From positions 1 to 44,300 of the forward strand of contig CALHFG010000124.1 in assembly GCA_938029215.1 (NCBI GenBank): 44,300 nt of DNA, given 5' to 3'. The stretch comes from an uncultured Acidimicrobiales bacterium. GTDB lineage: Bacteria > Actinomycetota > Acidimicrobiia > Acidimicrobiales > SZUA-35. The notes beneath the pieces were generated by a model. It did not search any database. It had not been told where the DNA came from and saw nothing but the letters and a program-made list of their open reading frames with translations. Position 1 is the first letter of the stretch. The number at the start of each line of letters is the position of its first letter. The translations under genes and the position numbers were made by a program. Below, one piece after another: positions 16,865 to 24,454 of this stretch.

Positions 16865-16890
16865 AAAAGCTGACCTTCGGGTCGGCTTTT
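16865..16890. terminator. Bidirectional intrinsic terminator
   Basis: AAAAGCTGACC (16865-16875), a TTCG tetraloop, and GGTCGGCTTTT (16880-16890) form an 11-pair stem with one G-U pair and A/U tails on both strands. It lies between the RHH gene (plus) and the hydrolase gene (minus, stop at 16908) and should serve both. Confidence 0.9.
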
Positions 16891-16907
16891 CTGGTTTTGG
16901 GCCCCCG

Positions 16908-17711
16908 CTACCGAATGAGCTGCAGATAGTCCTCGGGCGAATCGAGAATGCCCAGGTGGTACTGACCCTCCAGCATGACCGAGGTCGCATTGTTCAACGC
17001 TCGCGTGAGCTCGTCGACCCCAGCGGCATCGACCTCGCTGTCGTAGGTTCCGGCACAGACCGCAACGGGCACCGAGATCTCTGCTGCCATTTCCTCGATC
17101 GCCGGCTCACTGGTCATCGAAATTCTGAAAACCAGACCGAAGGTGACCGGATCGACAAGAGACAGTTGCTCGTGGGCGAACCTGGCCGCCTCGCTGTCAC
17201 CTTCGGGGCACCAGCGCTTCACCAACTTTGGAACAACATCGGCCACCGGGTCGGAGTCTTCATCGTCTTCATCCCAGGCGGTGGCCTCCATGATGAGATC
17301 GAGCCAATCGTTTCGCTGAGCATCGCTGCGACCGTAGGGAACACCGAGAATGACGGCTCGCTCCACCATGTCGGGATGGGCGCGGGCCAACGCCAGCGCC
17401 ACCAATCCGCCAAGAGAATGGCCAAGCACATGCACCGGGCCGAGATCCTCGCGCAAGATCAGCTTGCGGACCTGACGCACATAATCATCGATGTGCAGTG
17501 GCCGACTTGGACGAGGGGTTTCACCATGCCCCAGAAGGTCCACGGTGTAGATCGACGTCTCGTCCGCTCCATCCTCGACCAGTGCTGCACGGAATCTGTC
17601 CCACATCGCAGATGTGAGGCCGGTGCCGTGCAACAGAACAATCGGGTTCTTGTAGGCACCCATTACGTTCCAGGCTAGCGTCGGTCGGTCCCGTCGCCGC
17701 CGTATCCTCAT
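16908..17711 (-). CDS. Alpha/beta hydrolase
   Basis: About 267 residues from ATG at 17711; ATG at 17663 (MGAYKNPIVLLHG) would remove the first strand, so the longer form is preferred. The fold is shown by IVLLHGTG (oxyanion hole), DLLGHGETPRPSRP, the nucleophile elbow GHSLGG, and a C-terminal GQYHLGILDSPEDYLQLI with the catalytic His. An acidic cap insert (AWDEDDEDSDP) lies in the middle. Substrate unknown. Its start is 7 bases from the divergent cupin gene, and both starts lie in one 13-base palindrome. Confidence 0.85.
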   Translation of the reverse strand: MRIRRRRDRPTLAWNVMGAYKNPIVLLHGTGLTSAMWDRFRAALVEDGADETSIYTVDLLGHGETPRPSRPLHIDDYVRQVRKLILREDLGPVHVLGHSLGGLVALALARAHPDMVERAVILGVPYGRSDAQRNDWLDLIMEATAWDEDDEDSDPVADVVPKLVKRWCPEGDSEAARFAHEQLSLVDPVTFGLVFRISMTSEPAIEEMAAEISVPVAVCAGTYDSEVDAAGVDELTRALNNATSVMLEGQYHLGILDSPEDYLQLIR

Positions 17712-17721
17712 AGGCCCTATG
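17709..17721. promoter_or_regulatory. Palindrome carrying both divergent start codons
   Basis: CATAGGCCCTATG is a perfect 13-base palindrome. Its left end is the complement of the hydrolase ATG and its right end is the ATG of the cupin gene. Each strand reads AGGNCCTATG-like, giving an AGG a few bases before each start. Promoters must therefore lie inside the opposite coding sequence, for example TATCCT at 17703-17708 for the plus strand. Confidence 0.55.
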
Positions 17722-18330
17722 ACCTCTCTTTCCACACTTGTCGAACGGCTTCGCCGGGCCGCCCAGTCGGGCGAGCCCATGCGCGACGTTGCCGTGGTGG
17801 TAAGCGAGTTCGTTGATGACGGGGGCGTTGAACTTGTGGACGACCCCTTCCACCCGGCTCGAAAGGACCGCCAAGAAGGTCTGGTCGCGCCGGTCAGCCT
17901 CACCGAAGACGCTGCCGTCGTTCTCATACGATCTGCAGCTGGCCTGACCCCAGTCCCCCAGCGTCAAAGCTTGCCCGTCGCCATCGGGATTCTGGCCGGC
18001 CAAGTCACCGTCGACGTGTACGCCGAAGATGAGGAGTCGGGTGAGCTACTGAGTGCTGGCGGCATCGATGTGCTCCCAGAAGAGGTATATGTGATCGAAC
18101 CCGATGTTGTCCACAACGTGCGCTTCTCCGGTGAAGAACCAGGGCTTGCGCTCCATGTGGTTGTGGGCGACCTACAGCGGACGGTTCGCACCCGCTGGCT
18201 ACATGGCGAACGACAGGATCTCGCTCCTTCCGACGCGTACCCGCTCACCGCGCTCGCTATGCCATTGGCCGACACATCGGATCCGAACGACGAGATCATC
18301 GACGAAGAACTCCCCACCGACGAGGCCTGA
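17719..18330 (+). CDS. Cupin-like protein (cysteine dioxygenase-type fold suspected)
   Basis: 203 residues. The central part reads as a double-stranded beta-helix: SLPVAIGILAGQVTVDVYAE, LSAGGIDVLPEEVYVIEPDV, then VHNVRFSGEEPGLALHVVVGDL, similar to the HxVxN..EPalSLHvYg strand of cysteine dioxygenase-like cupins. The first metal motif (HxH) is not evident, so catalytic activity is doubtful and it may be a degenerate cupin. The C-terminus is acidic. It starts divergently from the hydrolase and is followed after 10 bases by an MFS gene, probably in one operon. Confidence 0.55.
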   Translation: MTSLSTLVERLRRAAQSGEPMRDVAVVVSEFVDDGGVELVDDPFHPARKDRQEGLVAPVSLTEDAAVVLIRSAAGLTPVPQRQSLPVAIGILAGQVTVDVYAEDEESGELLSAGGIDVLPEEVYVIEPDVVHNVRFSGEEPGLALHVVVGDLQRTVRTRWLHGERQDLAPSDAYPLTALAMPLADTSDPNDEIIDEELPTDEA

Positions 18331-18340
18331 GTGACCCTCG

Positions 18341-19519
18341 ATGCGTAGAAGGGCCGATCGGCCCCAAGAAAAGCTGGTAACGCCTCGCTTTGCAACCATC
18401 TGCGGCGCCGCGCTCAGCTACTTCTTGGCACTAGGGATGCTCGTGCCCACGCTACCGAGATACGTAGAGGGCGACCTCGCGGGATCGAAACTCGAAGTCG
18501 GCCTCGTGGCTGGCGTCTTCGGCGTAGCTGCCGGACTGATTCGACCATGGCTCGGACGGTTGGGAGACCTCTACGGTCGCCGACTGCTCTTGGTGGTCGG
18601 GGCGACCGTCGGGGCCGTCACGATCTTCCTCTACCCCATGTGGGCTTCGATTCCCTTTCTGATCGGACTTCGGATGGTCAGCGGAATCGGCGAAGCGGGC
18701 GTGTTTATCGGCGCCGCAGTTAGCACCCAAGATCTCGCGCCCGACGATCGGCGGGGCGAAGCAACCAGCTACTTCAGCCTCGCCCTCTACTCCGGCCTCG
18801 GCATCGGTCCGGTCTTTGGTGAGTTCATCGACGAACGGTTCGGGTTTTCTACGGTGGCGTCGATCTGCGCTGGACTGTTGTTGGTCAGCGCGATCCTCGG
18901 CTTCGCCATTCCTCGCCACGTCCCGACACCCAGACCAGAACATCGCCGAAAGGGATTCCTTCACCCTGCCGCCGTCATACCCGGCGGTTTACTCCTCTTG
19001 AGCCTCATCGGTTTCGTGGGGTACACGGCCTTCCTTTCGCTGTATCTCGACCGGTTGGCCGGCGGCGAGGGTTTGGGCCGATCAGGGCCAGTTTTTCTGC
19101 TTTACAGCGCAATCGTTGTCGTCTTTCGTCTCACCTTGGCCGACCTCCCCGATCGACTCGGTGGGCGTCGAGCCGGCGCGTTGGCGTTCTTGTTCATCAT
19201 CGCTGGACTGAGCATCGTGTCGCTGTGGGGATCGCTAACCGGCGTCTACGTGGGAACCGCGGTGCTGGCAATCGGCGCGGCATTCAACTACCCGGCGCTC
19301 TTCCTTTTGGTGATGGCCAAAACCGAAGCCAGCGAACGAGCCTTCGCCATCGCGTCGTTTGGGTTCTTCTTTGACTCGGCGAGCGCTCTGGGGCCACCAC
19401 TGTTGGGGGCCGTCATTTCGCTCACCGGGAGCGAGCGACCCGCCTTCGGCCTCGGCGCCGCAGCTGCGACCCTAGGGCTCTATGGACTGCTCCGGGCGAC
19501 GAACCCGGAGCCGGCGTGA
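18341..19519 (+). CDS. MFS transporter
   Basis: 392 residues with about twelve hydrophobic helices. MFS motif A appears as RPWLGRLGDLYGRRLLL in the 2-3 loop, and LADLPDRLGGRRAGALAF in the 8-9 loop is its second copy. The N-terminal RRRADRPQEK is basic and cytoplasmic. RMVSGIGEAGVFIGAA and FSLALYSGLGIGPVFGE place it in the drug/sugar efflux-type group. Substrate unknown. Probably transcribed with the cupin gene 10 bases upstream. Confidence 0.88.
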   Translation: MRRRADRPQEKLVTPRFATICGAALSYFLALGMLVPTLPRYVEGDLAGSKLEVGLVAGVFGVAAGLIRPWLGRLGDLYGRRLLLVVGATVGAVTIFLYPMWASIPFLIGLRMVSGIGEAGVFIGAAVSTQDLAPDDRRGEATSYFSLALYSGLGIGPVFGEFIDERFGFSTVASICAGLLLVSAILGFAIPRHVPTPRPEHRRKGFLHPAAVIPGGLLLLSLIGFVGYTAFLSLYLDRLAGGEGLGRSGPVFLLYSAIVVVFRLTLADLPDRLGGRRAGALAFLFIIAGLSIVSLWGSLTGVYVGTAVLAIGAAFNYPALFLLVMAKTEASERAFAIASFGFFFDSASALGPPLLGAVISLTGSERPAFGLGAAAATLGLYGLLRATNPEPA

Positions 19520-19534
19520 CGCCTAAACAACCTT

Positions 19535-19576
19535 CTTAGAGGGTCGCGCTTAGAGGGTCGCGCTTAGAGGGTCGCG
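19535..19576. repeat. Three tandem copies of a 14-base repeat over a stop codon
   Basis: CTTAGAGGGTCGCG occurs at 19535-19548, 19549-19562 and 19563-19576 without a mismatch. The third copy contains the TAA stop of the minus-strand aldolase gene and its last codons. The others lie just beyond it, so the stop has been copied twice into the 3' flank. Confidence 0.9.
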
Positions 19577-20583
19577 GCCGCCTTGGCAAAGCCATCGATC
19601 GTGGCCGAGATGTCGGAGTCGCTTACATCGAGATGAGTCACCAAGCGATAACTCGGCCCACCCCGGACACCGATTCCCGTGTCGTTCAGAACCGAGTTAA
19701 AACCGTCGATCTGATCTGTGGCCATGTCGACGGTGACGAACACCATGTTGGTTGCCCGTTTGTCGACGGCAATCCGGTCAATCGCCCCAAGTCCAACCTC
19801 GAGATCGGACGCCCGGCGATGGTCTTCGGCCAGTCGATCCACGTTGTTGTCGAGTGCAAAAATCCCCGCGGCTGCCAGAATTCCGGCCTGGCGCATCCCG
19901 CCGCCCACCATCTTGCGCCAGCGTCGTGCTTGCCCAATCAGGTCGGCTGATCCGACCAGCACCGAGCCAACCGGTGCGCCGAGGCCCTTGCTGAGGCAGA
20001 CCGACACCGTGTCAAAGCCCTTCGCAATGTCAGCTGGCGATGTGGCTTGCTCAACGGCGGCGTTAAACAACCTGGCGCCGTCCAAGTGGGTGGACAGCCC
20101 GGCGTCGCGGGCAATCGCTTGGGCGTCCGCCACATACTTTGGTGGAAGTGGTTGTCCGTCGTGGGTGTTCTCGAGCGCCAGCATCTTGGTATGAGCGAAG
20201 TGGTTGAGGCTCGGCTGGGGCTTGATGTAGGACCGAATCCGATCAAGATCCATCGTGCCGTCGGCATTCATCTCGATGGGCTGTGGCTGAATGCTGCCCA
20301 GAACCGCAGCTCCACCCGCCTCCCATTTATAGGCATGGGCCAACTGGCCCACCAGGTACTCATCACCGCGCTGGCAATGGGCCAGGATGCCGATGAGGTT
20401 CGACTGTGTTCCCGACGGAACAAACACACCGGCTTCTTTCCCCAAAACCCTTGCAGCCTGGGCTTCTAGACGGTTGACGGTGGGGTCCTCGCCGAAAACG
20501 TCGTCGCCGACTTCGGCGTGAGCCATCACCTTGCGCATCTCCGGCGAAGGCTTGGTGAACGTGTCGGACCGCAGATCGATCAT
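19564..20583 (-). CDS. ltaE: Low-specificity L-threonine aldolase (beta-eliminating lyase family)
   Basis: 339 residues, the normal length. The N-terminus MIDLRSDTFTKPSPEMR is diagnostic of threonine aldolases. FVPSGTQSN forms the PLP phosphate site, THLDGARLFNA carries the PLP Asp, and Lys199 in VCLSKGLGAPVGS is the Schiff-base lysine. It cleaves threonine or allo-threonine to glycine and acetaldehyde. The C-terminal codons are part of a tandem repeat that also duplicated the stop. Divergent from the AAA ATPase gene with about 50 bases between starts. Confidence 0.93.
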   Translation of the reverse strand: MIDLRSDTFTKPSPEMRKVMAHAEVGDDVFGEDPTVNRLEAQAARVLGKEAGVFVPSGTQSNLIGILAHCQRGDEYLVGQLAHAYKWEAGGAAVLGSIQPQPIEMNADGTMDLDRIRSYIKPQPSLNHFAHTKMLALENTHDGQPLPPKYVADAQAIARDAGLSTHLDGARLFNAAVEQATSPADIAKGFDTVSVCLSKGLGAPVGSVLVGSADLIGQARRWRKMVGGGMRQAGILAAAGIFALDNNVDRLAEDHRRASDLEVGLGAIDRIAVDKRATNMVFVTVDMATDQIDGFNSVLNDTGIGVRGGPSYRLVTHLDVSDSDISATIDGFAKAAATL

Positions 20584-20632
20584 GGCCTGAGAGTATCTAC
20601 AGCAGGGCCTCTTTCGTGCCGTTATCTCTTCG

Positions 20633-22063
20633 GTGAGTGATGATTCAGCACCCGTAGAAAGCCCGTCCGCCCCTCGCCCCGCAGTTGCGGGACCTACAAT
20701 CGGCGCCGCCTATCGCATGCCGACCCGCGTGGAAGAGTTGGGTATCCCGCTGAACATGGTCGAAGATCTCTTCTGCCGCCGGGTGCTCAACGCCCGGCGG
20801 ACGACCATTCGGGCCGCGGCCGCCGAGATCGGCATCAGCCTGAACGTCGCTACCGGAGTCGCCGAGGACCTACGCGGGCGAAACCTAATGGAGTTCCACG
20901 GACTCGATGGCCGTGACTACATCATTGGTCTGACCGAGCAAGGACGTTCGATCACCTTTGATGGAATGCGCGAGTCGAGCTATGCCGAAATCATGCCGGT
21001 GCCGCTGGCGCTGTACGTGCAGACGGTGCATTCCCAGAAGGCCAAACTCAAGATCAACCGCGACAGCATCAAGGAAGCGTTCAACGATCTCGTCGTGAGC
21101 GACAAGCTGCTCGACCAACTAGGTCCAGCGTTCCTGAACGACGGCGCAATCTTCATGTACGGGCCCCCAGGAACTGGCAAGACCAGCCTGGCCGAGCGAA
21201 TGATCCGGATCCACAAAGACGCGATCTTGATCCCTCACTCGGTCGAGATGGATGGCCAAGTCATCACCGTTTTCGACCCTGCGGTCCATACCCCCGTTGC
21301 CCAGCAGCCGCCGGGCCTCGACCCTCGCTGGATTCTGTGTGCGCGGCCAATTGTGATCGTTGGCGGCGAGCTAACCCTGGACATGGTCGACCTCGAGCTC
21401 GACGAGAAGTCCGGCACATACAAGGCTCCGATTCAGATGCAGGCCAACAACGGCATCCTGGTGGTCGATGACTTTGGTCGTCAGACCATCCGCCCTTCGG
21501 ATCTGCTCAATCGCTGGATCATCCCGCTCAGCCGCGGTATCGACTTCCTGAAGCTCGCCAACGGAACCAAGTTCACCGTTCCCTTCGAGATCAAGCTGGT
21601 GGCTTCAACCAACCTCAATCCCAACTCTCTCGGCGACGACGCGTTTCTTCGGCGCCTTCGCAACAAGGTGTATGTCGGCGCAGTAGAGGAAGAGGCATTC
21701 AACTGGATCCTCGCTCGCGTGTCTCAAGCCAAGGGGCTGCAGGTGACCGCCGAAGGTGCGGAACGATTGCGTCAGCAAGCCGAGAAACACCTCGGTGAAC
21801 TGCGACCCTATCTCGCCATCGACTTCTGCGAACTCGCGCTCGGCATCTGCGAGTACGAAGGCATGGCGCGCACGCTCGACACCCGCATGATCGACCGCGT
21901 GGCCTCGGTCTACTTCGTGAATGAGGAAGTGGCGGAGGAGCCCAAGACCTCAGCGCAGCGAGCCGCGGAACTGGCCCAAAAGGCTGCCGAGTTGGCCGCC
22001 AGCAGTTCCAATGCCAACCCGCTCGGCTTCGATCCCTTCAGCCTCACACTCCACCAGGGGTAA
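20633..22063 (+). CDS. Orphan AAA ATPase with N-terminal winged helix
   Basis: 476 residues, GTG start. Residues 1-30 are Ala/Pro-rich and flexible. Residues ~32-110 look like a winged helix-turn-helix (TTIRAAAAEIGISLNVATGV, then DYIIGLTEQG). The AAA core has Walker A GPPGTGKT (177-184), Walker B NGILVVDDFG (about 273-282), sensor 1 LVASTNLNP and an Arg pair DAFLRRLRNKV as the likely finger. The last ~25 residues are Ala-rich. Similar ATPases are scattered in several phyla without an agreed function. No partner (VWA, pilus or secretion genes) lies next to it, and its operon appears monocistronic. Confidence 0.75.
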   Translation: MSDDSAPVESPSAPRPAVAGPTIGAAYRMPTRVEELGIPLNMVEDLFCRRVLNARRTTIRAAAAEIGISLNVATGVAEDLRGRNLMEFHGLDGRDYIIGLTEQGRSITFDGMRESSYAEIMPVPLALYVQTVHSQKAKLKINRDSIKEAFNDLVVSDKLLDQLGPAFLNDGAIFMYGPPGTGKTSLAERMIRIHKDAILIPHSVEMDGQVITVFDPAVHTPVAQQPPGLDPRWILCARPIVIVGGELTLDMVDLELDEKSGTYKAPIQMQANNGILVVDDFGRQTIRPSDLLNRWIIPLSRGIDFLKLANGTKFTVPFEIKLVASTNLNPNSLGDDAFLRRLRNKVYVGAVEEEAFNWILARVSQAKGLQVTAEGAERLRQQAEKHLGELRPYLAIDFCELALGICEYEGMARTLDTRMIDRVASVYFVNEEVAEEPKTSAQRAAELAQKAAELAASSSNANPLGFDPFSLTLHQG

Positions 22064-22071
22064 CCGGGAAG

Positions 22072-23763
22072 CTACTTCTTCTTTCGCTTCTGCAAATTGG
22101 CCCACTCGTCTCGCAGGCCAACGGTGCGGTGGAAAACCGAAGGATCATCTAGGTCGGCGGCGAAATAGCCGAGTCGTTCAAACTGAATGACCTCGCCAAC
22201 TCCGATGTCGGCCAATACGGGTTCGACCTTGGCGTGACAGATCTCTTTCGCACGCGGGTTGAGCGACTCTAAGGGGTCGGTTCCTTCGGACCCAGGGTGA
22301 GAATCGGTGAACAACCGGTCGTAGAGGTTCACGGTGGCATCGACTGCATGTTCGGCCGAAACCCAGTGCATCGTGCTCTTCACCTTGCGGCCATCGGGGG
22401 CGTTCCCACCTCTGGTGTCGGGGTCGTAAGTGCAATTCACTTGCACGATGGCGCCGTCCCCATCGACCTCGGCGTCGACCGCAGTGATCAAGTACGCGTT
22501 GCGTAACCGCACCTCGCGGCCGGGCGTGAGCCGAAAGTACTTCGGTGGAGGGTCTAGCTTAAAGTCGTCGTCTTCGATCCACAGTTCACCGCTGAACGGA
22601 ACACTGCGGGTGCCCAAATCAGGATTGTTGGGGTGGTTGGCCACATCGAACCATTCGATCTGACCCTCCGGCCAATTGGTGATGACTACCTTGACCGGCT
22701 TGGTGACCGCCATGCGTCTCGGGGCAATCTCGTTGAGCTCGGTTCGCACGAACGACTCGAGCAGCTCGACCTCGACGGTGCTGTTGGTCTTGGCAACGCC
22801 AACTCGATCGACAAAGTCACGCAACGCCGATGCGGGGTAGCCCCGTCGGCGGAGTCCCCTGACCGTCGGCATTTGGGCGTCGTCCCAACCGTCCACATGA
22901 CCCTCTTCGACAAGCGTCCGGAGAACCCGCTTGGACAGAACTGTGTGGGTGATGTTGAGCCGAGCAAACTCGGTCTGCTCTGGGGTATCACCAGGAAGGT
23001 CGAGATGACTCAAACACCACTCATACAGCGGCCGATGATCCGCGAACTCCAGTGTGCATATCGAATGCGTGACGCCTTCGATGGCATCGCTCTGGCCGTG
23101 GGCCCAGTCGTAGGTGGGGTAGATGATCCAGCGATCTTCGGTGCGATGGTGAGGGATCCTTCGGATGCGATAGAGCACCGGATCGCGAAGCCACATATTG
23201 TCCGCCTGCATGTCGATCTTGGCTCGCAGGACCTTCTCACCGTCGGCGAACTGGCCGTCGCGCATCCCGCGAAACAGCGCAAGGTTCTCTTGAACGGAAC
23301 GATCTCGGAACGGGCTTTCGATTCCTGGCTGACCGAACCCGCCTCTTTGTTCTGAAATCGTCTCGGCGCTCTGATCATCGACGAACGCCAGGCCCTTGTT
23401 GATGAGGTCCTCGGCCCAGTCGTAGATCTGCTCGAAGTAGTCCGACGCGTAGCGAGCTTCGCCCGCCGGGGTCACTCCGAGCCACTCGAGGTCCTCCTGG
23501 ATCGCCCGAACATAGGACGTGTCTTCGGTCTCGGGGTTGGTGTCGTCAAATCGCAGAAGGCAGGTGCCGCCAAACTCCTCGGCGATTCCAAAGTTCAGGT
23601 AGATCGATTTTGCGTGCCCGATATGCAAAAAGCCATTGGGTTCAGGCGGGAACCGAGTCTGCACTCGGCCGTGAAACCGATCGGCGGCGATGTCGCTCTT
23701 CACCTTCTCGCGCACGAAGTCAACCGACTCGAACTCGTTGTCCGCCGAACGACCTTCTTCCAT
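22072..23763 (-). CDS. glnS: Glutaminyl-tRNA synthetase
   Basis: 563 residues from ATG at 23763; the reading frame continues upstream but the extension has no family character. HIGH-type motif PPEPNGFLHIGHAKS (about 39-53), LLRFDDTNPETED, TYDWAHGQSDAIEGVTHS, and the KMSKS-type VLSKR. The C-terminal half has the anticodon-binding beta-barrels (RLTPGREVRLRNAYLI). DGWDDAQMPTVRGLRRRGY is characteristic of GlnRS rather than GluRS. Most actinobacteria make Gln-tRNA with GatCAB, so a GlnRS here points to lateral acquisition somewhere in the lineage. A -10-like TACGGT lies 7 bases before the start. Confidence 0.95.
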   Translation of the reverse strand: MEEGRSADNEFESVDFVREKVKSDIAADRFHGRVQTRFPPEPNGFLHIGHAKSIYLNFGIAEEFGGTCLLRFDDTNPETEDTSYVRAIQEDLEWLGVTPAGEARYASDYFEQIYDWAEDLINKGLAFVDDQSAETISEQRGGFGQPGIESPFRDRSVQENLALFRGMRDGQFADGEKVLRAKIDMQADNMWLRDPVLYRIRRIPHHRTEDRWIIYPTYDWAHGQSDAIEGVTHSICTLEFADHRPLYEWCLSHLDLPGDTPEQTEFARLNITHTVLSKRVLRTLVEEGHVDGWDDAQMPTVRGLRRRGYPASALRDFVDRVGVAKTNSTVEVELLESFVRTELNEIAPRRMAVTKPVKVVITNWPEGQIEWFDVANHPNNPDLGTRSVPFSGELWIEDDDFKLDPPPKYFRLTPGREVRLRNAYLITAVDAEVDGDGAIVQVNCTYDPDTRGGNAPDGRKVKSTMHWVSAEHAVDATVNLYDRLFTDSHPGSEGTDPLESLNPRAKEICHAKVEPVLADIGVGEVIQFERLGYFAADLDDPSVFHRTVGLRDEWANLQKRKKK

Positions 23764-23813
23764 GGGCCAAACCGTAGCGCCCTCTGGGTAGTGGTTGGAC
23801 CGGATTCGTCTAG

Positions 23814-24428
23814 CTACTGAACGTCTTGTTCCCGTACCGCCATGGTGAGCCCCACCCCAAGGAGCCCCAGAACAACAACCCCACCCATAAGGAACGCCCA
23901 CGGAACATCGGAGACCTCGACGCGCCGTTGTTCACGGACGGTCTCAAGCACAACGGGGTCGACCGCATCAGGTTGGCGGCCGACTCCAACGATCTGCTCA
24001 AGATCTCGTTCGGTTGAACCGTCGGGAGAGACCGACATGACCGAACAACCGTCGGTTCGCAGCGCTCCGTCAGCCGCCTCGCTGGCCAGAATCACCATCG
24101 AGCCGTTGCCACCGCTAAAGCCACAGTTTCCGCCATCGTCGCGATGACTTTGAACAAACACATGATCTTTGATCTCGCCGCGGTAGACCGTGTCTACTTG
24201 GAAGGTCATCTCTACCGCTTCCTCACCAAAGTCGTTTCGAGCTTCAATCTCGCGAAGCTCGATCATCTCGCCAACGAACACGATGTTCGGCCCACCTTCG
24301 GTTCGCAGCCATTCAAGTGGTCCCATACAGCTACACGCCGATGCAGGCGGAGCGAAACCAAATGTGGACACGGCGAGCATGATCGCAGTGCTGGAAAGAA
24401 TTCGAAGGGCGAGTCGTGGGGGCTTCAT
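23814..24428 (-). CDS. Membrane-anchored netrin/TIMP-like (NTR) domain protein
   Basis: 204 residues from ATG at 24428. A signal peptide (residues ~1-31) ends before ACSCMGPLEWLR. The CSC motif followed by FVGEMIELRE and a later GNCGFSG cysteine matches bacterial NTR (TIMP-like) domains, in which the first Cys-X-Cys forms disulfides after export. One C-terminal hydrophobic helix (AFLMGGVVVLGLLGVGLTMA) anchors it, with a short charged tail inside. The function of bacterial NTR proteins is largely unknown. It starts 26 bases after the hyuA stop and may be co-transcribed with it. Confidence 0.7.
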   Translation of the reverse strand: MKPPRLALRILSSTAIMLAVSTFGFAPPASACSCMGPLEWLRTEGGPNIVFVGEMIELREIEARNDFGEEAVEMTFQVDTVYRGEIKDHVFVQSHRDDGGNCGFSGGNGSMVILASEAADGALRTDGCSVMSVSPDGSTERDLEQIVGVGRQPDAVDPVVLETVREQRRVEVSDVPWAFLMGGVVVLGLLGVGLTMAVREQDVQ

Positions 24429-24454
24429 GGTAATACGACGAAAAGCACGTGACC

